DNA of 64,000 nucleotides from Caulobacteraceae bacterium (GCA_947476325.1 CANJPZ010000012.1:1-64000), one strand, 5' to 3'; positions 18,601-26,740 are shown, counted from the stretch's first letter. Notes: generated from the sequence alone by a model not told the origin. Numbers and translations are program-made.

Positions 18601-18817
18601 TGATCGTACCGTTGTTGGTGACGGTGTTGTTGCTGTCGATGGTGACTGCCGGACCACCTGTGCGGACCGTCACGCCTGCCCCCGAGTTGACCAACAGGTC
18701 CCCGGATGTCGAGGTCGCCACAGGCGTCGTCGAGTTGGTGGAAATCGTCGTCTGGGCGAGCGCGGTTGAGGCGGCAAAAAACAGCGGCGCCGAGGCGGCG
18801 GCGAACAAACGCTTCAT
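15617..18817 (-). CDS. Autotransporter (type Va) with beta-barrel domain
   Basis: A 1066-residue secreted protein. Start ATG 18817 gives signal peptide MKRLFAAASAPLFFAASTALAQ. The passenger (about 22-760) is Thr/Asn/Gly-rich with repeated ITGDLSIGG / VTGQVRIDG type strands typical of a right-handed beta-helix. Two Asp/Gly-rich calcium-loop segments (about 111-121 and 283-309) resemble thrombospondin type 3 or dockerin-like loops. The last about 280 residues form the outer-membrane barrel and end in the expected aromatic ARFVVRFVF. Likely role is surface attachment or interaction; no protease triad is evident. Confidence 0.9.
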   Translation of the reverse strand: MKRLFAAASAPLFFAASTALAQTTISTNSTTPVATSTSGDLLVNSGAGVTVRTGGPAVTIDSNNTVTNNGTISVRNSTTGGTGILVTTGAGRTTTISNAGDIAADDNVVLTDTDGDGDLDGPYATPGMVRYGIRTTGAGALTGNVSTTFGSVISVVGDSGSTSVSIESPMVGNVVLKGTLGALGDNSYALHTTGTITGDLSIGGVLNVQGLNSSSVAIDGAVTGQVRIDGNLSTSGFRYLKRSDAPKGIELLDADDLLIGGPAIRINASASRGVVLDAPPPITDATDANGDGVPDNTDQDADGIPDAQETTGIVNSYGSSPGLLAGGASAIILGNAGTASRDVFGLIIRGILSSNGVYDGVSATGVQVAGLGGAVNTTGGMSVTGQVNAAAFNAGATGIRLGSGAVVPVLNVNRGLISSGVQTVAGTVVDARAVQIDAGASLSTLNNAGTIKAGLNGPAGNATAVLDNAGLLSVINNTNTIQATVISTDKTVTAVGNAIALDLRANTTGVTLNQTQNAVEGIDSIILGDILLSDGAFNDTVAIGAGATKGVISFGGGTDALSISGGSLLTGGLRKGSGSLAVDVAAGTLDLNRTNSTNLSSLNVGATSILTLTTDPTNADPLQRISSLNVAGQATFEEGSQIKLKFLHKLLADGTFTVVSAGTLVNNGVTASLAEQLPALFNGQLTVGVNSITIAARRRTASELGLVGARADAFEAFYKAFDSDTDVANDILSKTTDASFGKIYSQFLPDYSGGAFKALSGTTRETMRAQAESPVGLPHDQPRSWLQEVGATVKQETINEVPYQTGGFGLVGGYERPIGNDGYIGVSGSYMTSEIRNQIRFTGSHLAASAVTAGAYWRQPMQNLTLDADVTGGLAWFDSSRKIVDATSAGAQLLVRQADGKWTGALAAARFGATYDATFNVPVGTLYVRPSAEIDGVYLSEGGYTETGGGSAVNLNVASRTNYEAAAQVGVVVGGLFGRAYRWGPEFEIGYRTILANGDGQTTASYASVAGTSFTLGGLDREKGLLIVRAALRGQGAYSNLAFEAGGEIGSNYEAYTARFVVRFVF

Positions 18818-18928
18818 AGAGATCCCCGAAACCAAGACGCGCATCTCCCCGAACGCTGACAACCCGTCGGATAGGTTACAGATAAGGCGAAATAACGTCC
18901 CCATGGACGATCCGCCAGAGGAACTGGT

Positions 18929-19720
18929 CTAGCCGGTCGCCGGTGGGTTTGCCAGTTCGGCGACGCCAATTACCCGGTTTTCTTCGATATTTCTGCTCTG
19001 ACTCAAGGGTTGAGGGCTCAAGGCGCCTGGAGCGAACACGCGCGCCGGGGCCGCCCGCCCTTTGGGGCGCACTGCAAAGGTTTGCTTCACGGCTTCAAGC
19101 AGTATCAGACCTGACCACATTGGCCAGAACCACGGCCCCGCCTGTTCCAGGCCTTCGGCCCAGCGGGCGGTCCACCGCCAGGGCGGCGCATACAGGGCTC
19201 GCGACCAGGCTACGGGCTCCAGTTCGGCGTCGCGGACAAGCCGCTCCAGCTGGTGGATGGTATAGGGACGTCCGTGGCCGAAGGGCGTTGCGTCGGAGGT
19301 CGACCAGGGGCCACGGCGGTTGGCCGCGACAATGATCACCTTCCCTGACGGGGCCAGCACCCGCCAGACCTCGCGCATCATGGCCTCAGGGTCATCGCTT
19401 TCCTCGAGCGCGTGAATCAGCAGCACCCGGTCAAACAGGGCGTTGCGAAACGGCAGGGAGCCCTCGCTGGTCAGGCAGGACAGCACACGCGCGCCTGCGG
19501 GCCAGACTTCCACGCCCTGGGCGGCCGGCATGGCGGCGATCACACGCCGGGCCGTCAGCCTTCGGCTCTCCAGATGGGGCGTCGCATAGCCCAGCCCCAG
19601 GATGTCCAGACCCGATCCGTCGCCCCAGGCCTGGGCCAGCTTTCCGGCCACCATGCTTCGTGCGGCGCCGCCCAACGGGCCGGCGTAAAACTCTCTCAGC
19701 TTGAGGACATCCAGACGCAT
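18929..19720 (-). CDS. SAM-dependent methyltransferase (class I)
   Basis: A 263-residue predicted methyltransferase from ATG 19720. The fold is a type 11 methyltransferase: LDILGLGYATPHLE is the motif I glycine-rich loop, LPFRNALFDRVLLIHALEESDDP matches motif post-II to IV, and REVWRVLAPSGKVIIV motif V. A longer C-terminal tail (about 200-263) is specific to alphaproteobacterial homologues. It is divergent from gloB with 33 bases between, a pairing often seen in this group. Substrate unknown. Confidence 0.85.
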   Translation of the reverse strand: MRLDVLKLREFYAGPLGGAARSMVAGKLAQAWGDGSGLDILGLGYATPHLESRRLTARRVIAAMPAAQGVEVWPAGARVLSCLTSEGSLPFRNALFDRVLLIHALEESDDPEAMMREVWRVLAPSGKVIIVAANRRGPWSTSDATPFGHGRPYTIHQLERLVRDAELEPVAWSRALYAPPWRWTARWAEGLEQAGPWFWPMWSGLILLEAVKQTFAVRPKGRAAPARVFAPGALSPQPLSQSRNIEENRVIGVAELANPPATG

Positions 19721-19753
19721 TGCGATGGTATAAGCCGCGAAAGAGGAATCGTC

Positions 19754-20500
19754 ATGCCGCTCACTGTTCGTCAATTTGCCTGTCTTGAAGACAACTATGG
19801 CTTTCTTGTCCGCGACGACGAGACCGGCGTATGCGCCTGTATCGACACCCCGGATGCCGACGCCATCCTGCGCGAGGCCAAGGCGGCGGGCTGGACCCTG
19901 TCGTTTATCCTCAATACCCACTGGCATCCTGACCATGCCGGCGGAAACGCCGCCATAAAGGCGGCTACCGGCGCGGTGATCATCGGTCCGGCCGAGGTGG
20001 AAAAAATTGCCCCGGTCGACCGGATCGTGAAGGACGGAGACGTGGTCTCACTCGGCGTCACACGGCTGGCGGTGATGGACGTCGGAGGTCACACCAGCGG
20101 CCACATCGCCTATCACGACGCGATCGACGCCATTGCGTTCGTCGGAGACACCCTTTTCGCCATGGGTTGCGGGCGCCTGTTCGAGGGCACGCCCGAACAG
20201 ATGTGGGACAGCCTGGAAAGCCTGGCGCGCCTGCCGGACGGAACCACCGTTTACTGCGCGCACGAGTACACTGCCGCCAACGCCCGATTTGCCCTGTCAG
20301 TGGACCAGGCCGCAGCGGTCCGGACCCGGGCCGAGGCGATCTTTGCCGCCCGCGCCGCCGGCCGGCCAACGGTTCCGACGAGCATCGGCCTGGAAAAGGC
20401 GACCAATCCGTTTCTGCGCGCGCCCCTGCTGCGACCCGATCTGTCGCCAGCCCGCGCTTTTGCTGAAATCCGGGCCGCCAAGGACGTGTTCAAGGGGTGA
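19754..20500 (+). CDS. gloB: Hydroxyacylglutathione hydrolase (glyoxalase II)
   Basis: A 248-residue metallo-beta-lactamase-fold enzyme that hydrolyses S-lactoylglutathione to lactate and glutathione, finishing methylglyoxal detoxification. The metal motif is THWHPDH, with further ligands in GGHTSGHIAYH and the AHEYTAANARFAL segment; the HAGH C-terminal domain ends in KATNPFLR and a short helix. Start ATG 19754 has AGAGGA upstream. Its stop overlaps the following cupin gene (GTGA). Confidence 0.95.
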   Translation: MPLTVRQFACLEDNYGFLVRDDETGVCACIDTPDADAILREAKAAGWTLSFILNTHWHPDHAGGNAAIKAATGAVIIGPAEVEKIAPVDRIVKDGDVVSLGVTRLAVMDVGGHTSGHIAYHDAIDAIAFVGDTLFAMGCGRLFEGTPEQMWDSLESLARLPDGTTVYCAHEYTAANARFALSVDQAAAVRTRAEAIFAARAAGRPTVPTSIGLEKATNPFLRAPLLRPDLSPARAFAEIRAAKDVFKG

Positions 20501-20919
20501 TCGTCGAGGATTTGATCGCGCGGCTTGGTCTGGCTCCCCATCCCGAGGGGGGCTGGTATTGCGAAACCTTCAGGGATCCCGGGTCGGGCGGAGGACGGGC
20601 CCCGTCGACCGCAATCTATTATCTGCTGGCATCAGGCCAGCGTTCGCACTGGCATCGGGTGGACGCCGCCGAGATCTGGCACTTCTATGCGGGCGCGCCC
20701 TTGCGGCTGGGCATCAGCGAGCACGGTACGAGAGTCCGAACGGTCATCCTGGGCGTCGACCTGGCCGCCGGCCAGTTTCCCCAGGCCGTCGTGCCCGCCG
20801 GCGCCTGGCAGTCGGCCGAAAGTCTTGGAGACTGGACGCTTGTAGGCTGCACAGTGGCGCCAGGCTTTGAGTTTTCAAAATTCGAAATCGCGCCGCCCGG
20901 CTGGAGCCCCGCGGACTAG
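20497..20919 (+). CDS. Cupin, DUF985 family
   Basis: A 140-residue cupin starting at GTG 20497 within the gloB stop. LGLAPHPEGGWYCETFRD is the family N-terminus, and SHWHRVDAAEIWHFYAGAPLRL is the first cupin motif; GCTVAPGFEFSKFEI closes the barrel. Structures of this family suggest sugar-nucleotide or small-ligand binding, but no reaction is established. Translational coupling with gloB suggests a detoxification link, by inference only. It converges on the next gene with a shared CTAG. Confidence 0.88.
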   Translation: MIVEDLIARLGLAPHPEGGWYCETFRDPGSGGGRAPSTAIYYLLASGQRSHWHRVDAAEIWHFYAGAPLRLGISEHGTRVRTVILGVDLAAGQFPQAVVPAGAWQSAESLGDWTLVGCTVAPGFEFSKFEIAPPGWSPAD

Positions 20920-21677
20920 CGTCCCAGCACCCTTGCGATCTTGGCCGACGATGGGCGTCCGGCGATGCCCAGGTCGGGCGTGACGGTAATCTTGAGCGTT
21001 GCATCTTCGATTCGAACTTCGGATCGAGGCCCGTCGTCCACCTCGATGTGCTTGATCTGAAGCAGATGCGATTGGGTGTCGCTGGCCTGGACCCGCTCCA
21101 TGGCGTCAGCCGTCAGGTTCAGGACATCGATGACCAGGTTTCTGGCTTCGGGCGGGACATCGAAGTCCACCGTAGTCGCGTGCCCAAGGGCGGCCCTCAA
21201 TCGGTAACCGACCCGGTTCAACTGCTCTCCAAGAATGGGCAGTTCACGCGGGTCAAGATGCAGAGGGTCACCCATGCCGACCATGGAAGCCGGCGCGCCC
21301 GCTGGCCGGCCAGGGGTATAAACCGTCCAGCCGCCCAGGCCCGAAGCTCTCAGCACGACATCGCCAACATCATTCTTGAACACCAGGTCGCCGCGCGGAG
21401 CGCTCTGGGATTCAAGCACGATGATCTCGTGGCTTCCCTGAAACTGGACCATCGGCCTTGAGTTCGAGCGGTCCAGGGTGAACTGGGTCACGCCATCTGC
21501 AACAAAGCGGGCCACGGCGGGAACACCGCTGAGCGCCTGTCTCGCACGGCCAAATTTTTCGGCAAAACTGTTGGGACGAGGCGGATGCGGCGGCTGGGCC
21601 GCGGCGGCGGACGCCACGACCGAGCCGGCGAATACAATCGCGGCCGCACAAACCAGGGAAACTGCGCCTCGCGCCAT
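20916..21677 (-). CDS. Secreted protein, DUF4908-like
   Basis: A 253-residue exported protein; ATG 21677 begins MARGAVSLVCAAAIVFAGSV, a clear signal peptide cut near AAAAQ. The mature protein has RFVADGVTQFTLDRSN, then strands rich in V and G, a helical middle (LGEQLNRVGYRLRAALG), and a C-terminal strand DLGIAGRPSSAKIARVLGR. This fits my memory of DUF4908 of Caulobacterales, but I cannot run the match. The neighbour at 21733-22218 shares the C-terminal pattern. Function unknown. Confidence 0.65.
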   Translation of the reverse strand: MARGAVSLVCAAAIVFAGSVVASAAAAQPPHPPRPNSFAEKFGRARQALSGVPAVARFVADGVTQFTLDRSNSRPMVQFQGSHEIIVLESQSAPRGDLVFKNDVGDVVLRASGLGGWTVYTPGRPAGAPASMVGMGDPLHLDPRELPILGEQLNRVGYRLRAALGHATTVDFDVPPEARNLVIDVLNLTADAMERVQASDTQSHLLQIKHIEVDDGPRSEVRIEDATLKITVTPDLGIAGRPSSAKIARVLGR

Positions 21678-21732
21678 TCTTATTGCTTTAGCATCTGGAT
21701 CGGGGCGGATTTTGGACCGGGCGCCGGAAGCG

Positions 21733-22218
21733 TCAGGTCGGAGCCTGCGTGGCCAAAAGATGGAATATCCGCTCAGGCGTAGGCCGCCCCGCAGCGCCCA
21801 TCCCGGTTGAAAACGAGATCCTGAGGACATCGCCCTCCAGGCGGGCGTCCGGTTTGCCCCCCTCTACAAACAACACCCGGCGAATGGCGATGGTTTTTTC
21901 CCGTCCGTTCAGCACCAGCGCGCTGTTTTCAAATGCCTGGGCGGTGACGTCAGCCACATCGGCAACCAGATCGGCGGCATCTGAATCCAGACCTGGGGCA
22001 TCGAACAGGATGCTGTGCCCCACCACCCTGCTGGCCCGGTTCGAGGCCCTGGCCATGGTTCGCCCAAGGTCGGCGGTCGATGAAATATCCAGCGCGGGAG
22101 ACGACATCTGGGAAAAAACGGAGGGCCCCGACATCAGCGAGATAGCCGCATGCGCAGGCGCTACCGCCGCGAACAAGGCGGCGGGCGCAATCAGACAGCC
22201 CAGGCTGAAGCGTCCCAT
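21733..22218 (-). CDS. Secreted protein related to the adjacent DUF4908-like protein
   Basis: A 161-residue exported protein with signal peptide MGRFSLGCLIAPAALFAAVAPAHA. Like its neighbour it has a helical segment ahead of strands and ends with a strand-turn-helix reading FSTGMGAAGRPTPERIFHLLA, comparable to TPDLGIAGRPSSAKIARVLGR next door. It looks like a shorter, diverged paralogue. The two genes lie in tandem on the minus strand, 55 bases apart, and are probably co-transcribed. No catalytic motif seen. Confidence 0.6.
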   Translation of the reverse strand: MGRFSLGCLIAPAALFAAVAPAHAAISLMSGPSVFSQMSSPALDISSTADLGRTMARASNRASRVVGHSILFDAPGLDSDAADLVADVADVTAQAFENSALVLNGREKTIAIRRVLFVEGGKPDARLEGDVLRISFSTGMGAAGRPTPERIFHLLATQAPT

Positions 22219-22264
22219 AGCGGACCTTGATCAGAGAATCGGGGCGATTTTTGGACAAGCCCAC

Positions 22265-22990
22265 CTAGGTGGTGATGTACTGGCCGCCATTCATGGTCAG
22301 TGTCGCGCCGGTTATGAAACCTGCGTCATCGCGGGCCAGGAAGGCGACGCCGGCGGCGATTTCGTCCGCGCGACCGAGACGACCCACGGGAATCGCCGAA
22401 ATGATTCCCGCCAGCACAGCCTCAGGCACCGCCTGCACCATTTCAGTGTCGATGTAGCCCGGCGCGATGGCATTGACGGTGATGCCCTTCTTAGCATTTT
22501 CCTGGGCCAGAGCCTTGGTGAATCCAATCAGGCCGGCCTTGGCGGCCGAATAGTTGGTCTGGCCCATCTGGCCCTTCTGGCCATTGATCGAGCTGATGTT
22601 AATGATCCGGCCCCAGTTGCGCTCTCGCATGCCGTCGATCACCTGGCGTGTCATGTTGAACGCCGAGTTCATGTTCACGCTGATGACCTCGCTCCATTGC
22701 TCGGGAGTCATCCGGTGGAATACGGCATCGCGGGTGATGCCGGCGTTGTTGACCAGAACATCGATGGGTCCAAGTTCCGCTTCGACCTCCTTGGCGGCGC
22801 GGGCGCAATCCTCGAACGAGCCGACATTGCCCTTGACCACCATGGTGCCGATCTCGTCGGCGCAGGCCTTGGCGGCGGCTTCATTGCCGGAATAGCCGGC
22901 GGCGACCGCGAATCCGTCAGCCTTCAGGCGCTCTGTAATTGCGCGCCCGATTCCGCGGGTCCCGCCCGTGACAAAAGCAACTTTGGTCAT
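22265..22990 (-). CDS. phbB: Acetoacetyl-CoA reductase PhbB
   Basis: A 241-residue short-chain dehydrogenase that reduces acetoacetyl-CoA to (R)-3-hydroxybutyryl-CoA with NADPH, the second step of polyhydroxybutyrate synthesis. The NADP site is VTGGTRGIGRAI; the catalytic Ser, Tyr and Lys lie in NISSINGQ and NYSAAKAG. The C-terminal DDAGFITGATLTMNGGQYI is characteristic. Start ATG 22990 follows AGGAAGAGGA. The gene lies 37 bases after phbA on the same strand, an operon. Confidence 0.95.
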   Translation of the reverse strand: MTKVAFVTGGTRGIGRAITERLKADGFAVAAGYSGNEAAAKACADEIGTMVVKGNVGSFEDCARAAKEVEAELGPIDVLVNNAGITRDAVFHRMTPEQWSEVISVNMNSAFNMTRQVIDGMRERNWGRIINISSINGQKGQMGQTNYSAAKAGLIGFTKALAQENAKKGITVNAIAPGYIDTEMVQAVPEAVLAGIISAIPVGRLGRADEIAAGVAFLARDDAGFITGATLTMNGGQYITT

Positions 22991-23027
22991 AATCGTCCTC
23001 TTCCTGGAAAGTTTCGGCTGGACGGTA

Positions 23028-24203
23028 TCAGACCGCCTCAACACACATCGCAACGCCCATGCCCCCGCCGACGCAAAGCGTAGCCGCGCCCTTCTTTGCC
23101 CCGGACCGCTTCATCTCGTGCAGCAAGGTTGTTAGGATGCGGGCGCCCGAGGCGCCGATCGGGTGACCGATGGCGATTGCCCCGCCGTTGACGTTGGTCT
23201 TGGCCGGATCGAGACCAAGCTCGCGAACGACGCTCAGGGACTGGGCGGCAAAGGCCTCGTTGGATTCCACCAGATCGAGGTCCGAGACTTTCCAGCCGGC
23301 CTTTTCCAGCGCCTTCTTCATGGCCGGGATCGGCCCCGTTCCCATGACCTCCGGCGCGACACCGGCGTTGGCCCAGGAGACGATGCGGGCCAAGGGCTTG
23401 AGGCCCCGGCGGGACGCTTCGTCGGCGCTCATCAGAACCAGCGCCGCAGCCCCATCGTTGATGCCCGAGGCATTGGCGGCGGTAACCGAGCCATCCTTGG
23501 CAAAGGCGGGTCGAAGGCCGCTTATGCTTTCATAGGTCACGCCCGCTTTGATGAACTCGTCGGCATCGACAACCGTATCGCCCTTGCGGCCCTTGATGGT
23601 GACGGGTGCGATTTCGTCTCTGAACTTGCCGGCCTTCTGCGCCGCCTCGGCGCGGTTTTGCGAGGTCACGGCGAAGCGATCCTGGTCTTCGCGCGTGATC
23701 TGATACGCCGAAGCGACGTTTTCTGCGGTCTGGCCCATGTGGTAACCGTGGAAGGCATCCCACAGGCCGTCCTTGATCATGGTGTCGATGAAAGCCAGGT
23801 CGCCCATTTTCTGGCCGCCACGGATGTTGGCCGCATGCGGCGACTGGCTCATGCTTTCCTGGCCGCCAGCCACGATGACCAGTGACGGGTCTTCGGCGAT
23901 CTGCTGGGCCGCCAGCGCCACGGCGCGCAGGCCCGAACCACAAAGTTGGTTGAGGCTCCATGCCGGGCTTTCCACCGGAATGCCGGCGTTTATCGAAGCC
24001 TGCCGCGCAGGGCCCTGGCCGGCGCCGGCCTGCAGCACCTGACCCAGGATCACCTCGTTGACATCGCCGGCCACAATGCCGGCCCGTTCGATCGCCGCCT
24101 GGATGGCGATCCTGCCCAGGTCGTGGGCGGGCACGCTGGACAGCGAGCCGTTGAACGAGCCGACCGGGGTGCGAGCGGCGGAGACGATGACGATGTCGGT
24201 CAT
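23028..24203 (-). CDS. phbA: Acetyl-CoA C-acetyltransferase (thiolase)
   Basis: A 391-residue biosynthetic thiolase that joins two acetyl-CoA to acetoacetyl-CoA for PHB. The first catalytic Cys is in [11 protein letters not shown], the His in [13 protein letters not shown] and the second Cys in TLCVGGGMG. Start ATG 24203 ([15 protein letters not shown]) matches family N-termini. It is the first gene of the operon with phbB. A TTGCA-N4-TGCAA dyad lies upstream at 24269, where the PHA regulator encoded nearby might bind. Confidence 0.95.
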   Translation of the reverse strand: MTDIVIVSAARTPVGSFNGSLSSVPAHDLGRIAIQAAIERAGIVAGDVNEVILGQVLQAGAGQGPARQASINAGIPVESPAWSLNQLCGSGLRAVALAAQQIAEDPSLVIVAGGQESMSQSPHAANIRGGQKMGDLAFIDTMIKDGLWDAFHGYHMGQTAENVASAYQITREDQDRFAVTSQNRAEAAQKAGKFRDEIAPVTIKGRKGDTVVDADEFIKAGVTYESISGLRPAFAKDGSVTAANASGINDGAAALVLMSADEASRRGLKPLARIVSWANAGVAPEVMGTGPIPAMKKALEKAGWKVSDLDLVESNEAFAAQSLSVVRELGLDPAKTNVNGGAIAIGHPIGASGARILTTLLHEMKRSGAKKGAATLCVGGGMGVAMCVEAV

Positions 24204-24268
24204 GAAAAGCCTTGGTTTCCAGCATTGGGTTTTCGCGGCCCCGCGGGAGCCGCGCATCTGCTGTGTAA

Positions 24269-24282
24269 TTGCATATTTGCAA
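24269..24282. promoter_or_regulatory. Dyad TTGCA-TATT-TGCAA upstream of phbA
   Basis: A perfect 5-bp inverted repeat with a 4-base AT spacer in the divergent gap between phbA and the PPC gene, 66 bases before the phbA start. It shares the TGC/GCA half-sites found before phaR, so it is a candidate PhaR operator. Inference only. Confidence 0.4.
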
Positions 24283-24384
24283 AGTGGGAGTCATCCGTTT
24301 CTGGCGCAGCGAATGCGCCTGTTCCCGGTCGTGATGACCGGCTATGCACATGGAGGACCGCAACAGGAGGCGTTGACGGGCGGC

Positions 24385-25557
24385 ATGGGCATAGATCGGT
24401 GCAGAACTATCCTGGCATTGTACGCGGGCCTCGCGCTTGCGGCGGCCGGTGCGCCATCTCACGCCCAGCCCGCCCCGGCTTCGCCGAATTCGCGCCAGAC
24501 GGCAGCTGCGGCTCTCGCCCAGCCCCCTCGCCAGATCGGCGTTGGAGAAACCCTGCGAGGTGAGCTTGCCGCGGGCGATCCCCGTTCCCCAAACGGCAGC
24601 TATTTTGATCTCTATGCTTTCCAGGCTGTGGCGGGACAAAGCTATGTGGTGGCGCTGACCTCGGATGAGTTCGACACCTATCTCTACGTCACCGGCCCGG
24701 GTGGGCTGGTCGCTGAAAACGACGATGCCGACGCCGGGGTGACTAACTCTCGCCTCGCGTTCACCGCACCGCAGACAGGTGAAATCCAGATCAGGACCAA
24801 CAGCCTGGCGCGGAGGGAGTCGGGCGGCTACAGCGTCTCGCTCCAGGCCGGCGTCGCCAGCCGCAGGATCGCGCTGAGCCAGTCGCTGCAAGGCGAAATC
24901 ACGGCCGCCTCGCCCAAGCAGACGGACGGCACGCCCTATCAGGCCTTTGTGTTCGAAGGTCAGGCCGGCCAGAGTGTGACCATCGACCTAAGCTCCAGAG
25001 ACTTCGATCCCTTCCTTGTTTTGCGCAAGGGCGGCGCAAGCGAAGACCTGGTGTCAGACGACGATGGCGGAGGCGGCGCCGACGCGCAGATCCTGTTCAC
25101 CCTGCCGTCGGCGGGGGCCTACGAAATTCGCGCCAATGCGATTTCCACGTCAGCACGCGGCCGCTTCACCCTCAAGCTCGCCAAAGGCCTGGCGGCCCGG
25201 AAGCCGACGCCGACCCAGATCACCTATGGGCGCGTTGTGCGGGGTGAACTCAATACCAGCGCGGGCCGCGACGCCGGGGGTCTATTCTATGACGTCTACG
25301 CCTTCACCGGCCAAAAAGGCGACAAGGTCACCATCAGCGCGGCCTCTGATGATTTCGATCCGGTGCTGGACCTTGGGCTGGCCGGACACGTCGATGAGGA
25401 TTCCTGGCTCGACACCAATGACGACGGGGCCGGCGGGGGAACCGACGCCCTCATCCAGTATGTCCTGCCCCAGGACGGCGCCTATGAAGTCCATCTGGTG
25501 TCGTACACGCCCGGCGAGGCGGGACATTACATTCTGGGCCTCAGCGTCGCGCGCTGA
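24385..25557 (+). CDS. Secreted protein with three PPC-type domains
   Basis: A 390-residue exported protein (ATG 24385; an in-frame TTG at 24373 sits only two bases after AGGAGG, so the start is uncertain). A signal peptide ends near SHAQ. The rest is three repeats of the bacterial pre-peptidase C-terminal beta-sandwich, each opening with a GE(L/I) strand (LRGEL, LQGEI, VRGEL) and carrying a (D)(E/D)FD(T/P) motif and an acidic turn (ENDDADAGV, SDDDGGGGAD, TNDDGAGGGTD). Such domains usually accompany a peptidase, but none is present. Calcium or polymer binding is possible. Confidence 0.82.
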   Translation: MGIDRCRTILALYAGLALAAAGAPSHAQPAPASPNSRQTAAAALAQPPRQIGVGETLRGELAAGDPRSPNGSYFDLYAFQAVAGQSYVVALTSDEFDTYLYVTGPGGLVAENDDADAGVTNSRLAFTAPQTGEIQIRTNSLARRESGGYSVSLQAGVASRRIALSQSLQGEITAASPKQTDGTPYQAFVFEGQAGQSVTIDLSSRDFDPFLVLRKGGASEDLVSDDDGGGGADAQILFTLPSAGAYEIRANAISTSARGRFTLKLAKGLAARKPTPTQITYGRVVRGELNTSAGRDAGGLFYDVYAFTGQKGDKVTISAASDDFDPVLDLGLAGHVDEDSWLDTNDDGAGGGTDALIQYVLPQDGAYEVHLVSYTPGEAGHYILGLSVAR

Positions 25558-25602
25558 TCGGGCCGCCTGACGCCTCAAAAAATCAGACTGGCGAAGTCGC
25601 GT

Positions 25603-25626
25603 TGCATCCGCAATACTGCACCGCAG
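25603..25626. promoter_or_regulatory. phaR: Two TGC-N(3-4)-GCA dyads upstream of phaR
   Basis: TGC-ATCC-GCA (25603-25612) and CTGC-ACC-GCAG (25616-25626) lie 27-50 bases before the phaR ATG. The second matches the CTGC-N(3-4)-GCAG operator described for Rhodobacter PhaR, so negative autoregulation is likely. The match is seen directly; binding is inferred. Confidence 0.6.
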
Positions 25627-25652
25627 CGAAAATTATTGTGCAGGACGCATCG

Positions 25653-26303
25653 ATGGCCAAGAGCGCGAAGGACGGCAGCGAGGGCTCTGAAAAAGTCGTC
25701 ATCCAGAAGTATGCCAATCGCCGCCTCTACAACAAGGCGACCAGCACCTACATCACCCTCGACAACCTTGCCGAGATGGTCAGGGATGGTGTCGATTTCG
25801 TCGTTTATGACGCCAAGACCAATGAGGACATCACCCGCAAGGTCCTCACCCAGATCATCTTCGAGGAAGAAAACAGCGCCGAGGGCGAGAGCCTCTTGCC
25901 GGTGCAGTTCCTGCGTCAGTTGATCGGGTTCTACGGAAATTCCATGCAGTCATTCCTGCCGGCCTATCTGGAGATGTCCCTCGACAGCTTCACCCGCCAG
26001 CAGGAACAGTTCCGAAAGCAGTTTGCCGGCGCGGGGCTTCCCGGCGTCGCCGGCATGCCGGGAATTGGCGGCATCAAGCCTGTTGAGGATCAGGTTCGCC
26101 AGAACATGCAGATGTTCGAGCAGGCCATGAAGATGTTCACGCCCTTCGGCTTTGCTGCTCAGGCCACACAGGCCGCGGCCGAGCGCAAGACTGACCCGTC
26201 GAGAGCCGAGCCCCCCGCCCAGGGGGACACGGCCCTGGATGACCTCAAGGCCCAGCTGTCAGCTATGCAGGCCCAGATCGAAAAGCTGGCATCCAAACCC
26301 TGA
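25653..26303 (+). CDS. phaR: Polyhydroxyalkanoate synthesis repressor PhaR
   Basis: A 216-residue regulator that binds both PHB granules and DNA and represses phasin and synthesis genes until granules form. The N-terminal PHB_acc_N DNA-binding domain is complete (IQKYANRRLYNKATSTYITL, then KTNEDITRKVLTQIIFEEE), followed by the PHB_acc segment around LPVQFLRQLIGFYG and SFTRQQEQFRKQF. The tail is Ala/Gln-rich with a coiled coil (LDDLKAQLSAMQAQIEKL). Start ATG 25653. Dyads upstream suggest autoregulation. phaC is not in the window. Confidence 0.95.
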   Translation: MAKSAKDGSEGSEKVVIQKYANRRLYNKATSTYITLDNLAEMVRDGVDFVVYDAKTNEDITRKVLTQIIFEEENSAEGESLLPVQFLRQLIGFYGNSMQSFLPAYLEMSLDSFTRQQEQFRKQFAGAGLPGVAGMPGIGGIKPVEDQVRQNMQMFEQAMKMFTPFGFAAQATQAAAERKTDPSRAEPPAQGDTALDDLKAQLSAMQAQIEKLASKP

Positions 26304-26343
26304 GCGCTACGCCATCTTAACCATCGCCGCCTAGACAGGCGTC

Positions 26344-26673
26344 ATGGCTGATTACCTGTCGCCCGTAAGCGGACTGGGTCCCGAGCGTCGCGCGGGCCGT
26401 CGAAGCACCGACCCTTCCCTGGCCCATGAAGACCACGAGCCGATTTCTTCATCCGGGACAAATCTGCCGGTCCCGGTCGCGCCTTTGCGCCAGGAAGAGC
26501 CCTCGGCCGCCGCCTTCGACGCCCAGCTTCTGGGACAGGAGGGTCAAAAACGCGGCCTGCGCGGCGGTGCGGCGGTGCTGAATCACGCCCGTTCAGCCTA
26601 TCTCGACGCCGAATGGTCCGGACCGGCCGATCGCCGGCCGCCCAAGGGGCTGTTCTCGAAAACGGAAATCTGA
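26344..26673 (+). CDS. Hypothetical protein, soluble and polar
   Basis: A 109-residue protein from ATG 26344. It has no signal peptide or membrane segment. The first half is polar and Pro/Ser-rich, probably disordered; the second half (about 55-100) has a helix around AAFDAQLLGQEGQKRGLRGGAAVLNHARSAYLDAEW. A short Pro-rich basic end follows. I do not recognise a family. It lies 40 bases after phaR in the same direction and may be co-transcribed. Confidence 0.6.
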   Translation: MADYLSPVSGLGPERRAGRRSTDPSLAHEDHEPISSSGTNLPVPVAPLRQEEPSAAAFDAQLLGQEGQKRGLRGGAAVLNHARSAYLDAEWSGPADRRPPKGLFSKTEI

Positions 26674-26740
26674 AGGCGCCCGGGACTGGCGCGCATCTTG
26701 CTTTGCCGATGGAAGCATTCGCTTCCGAGGCACGGCATAA

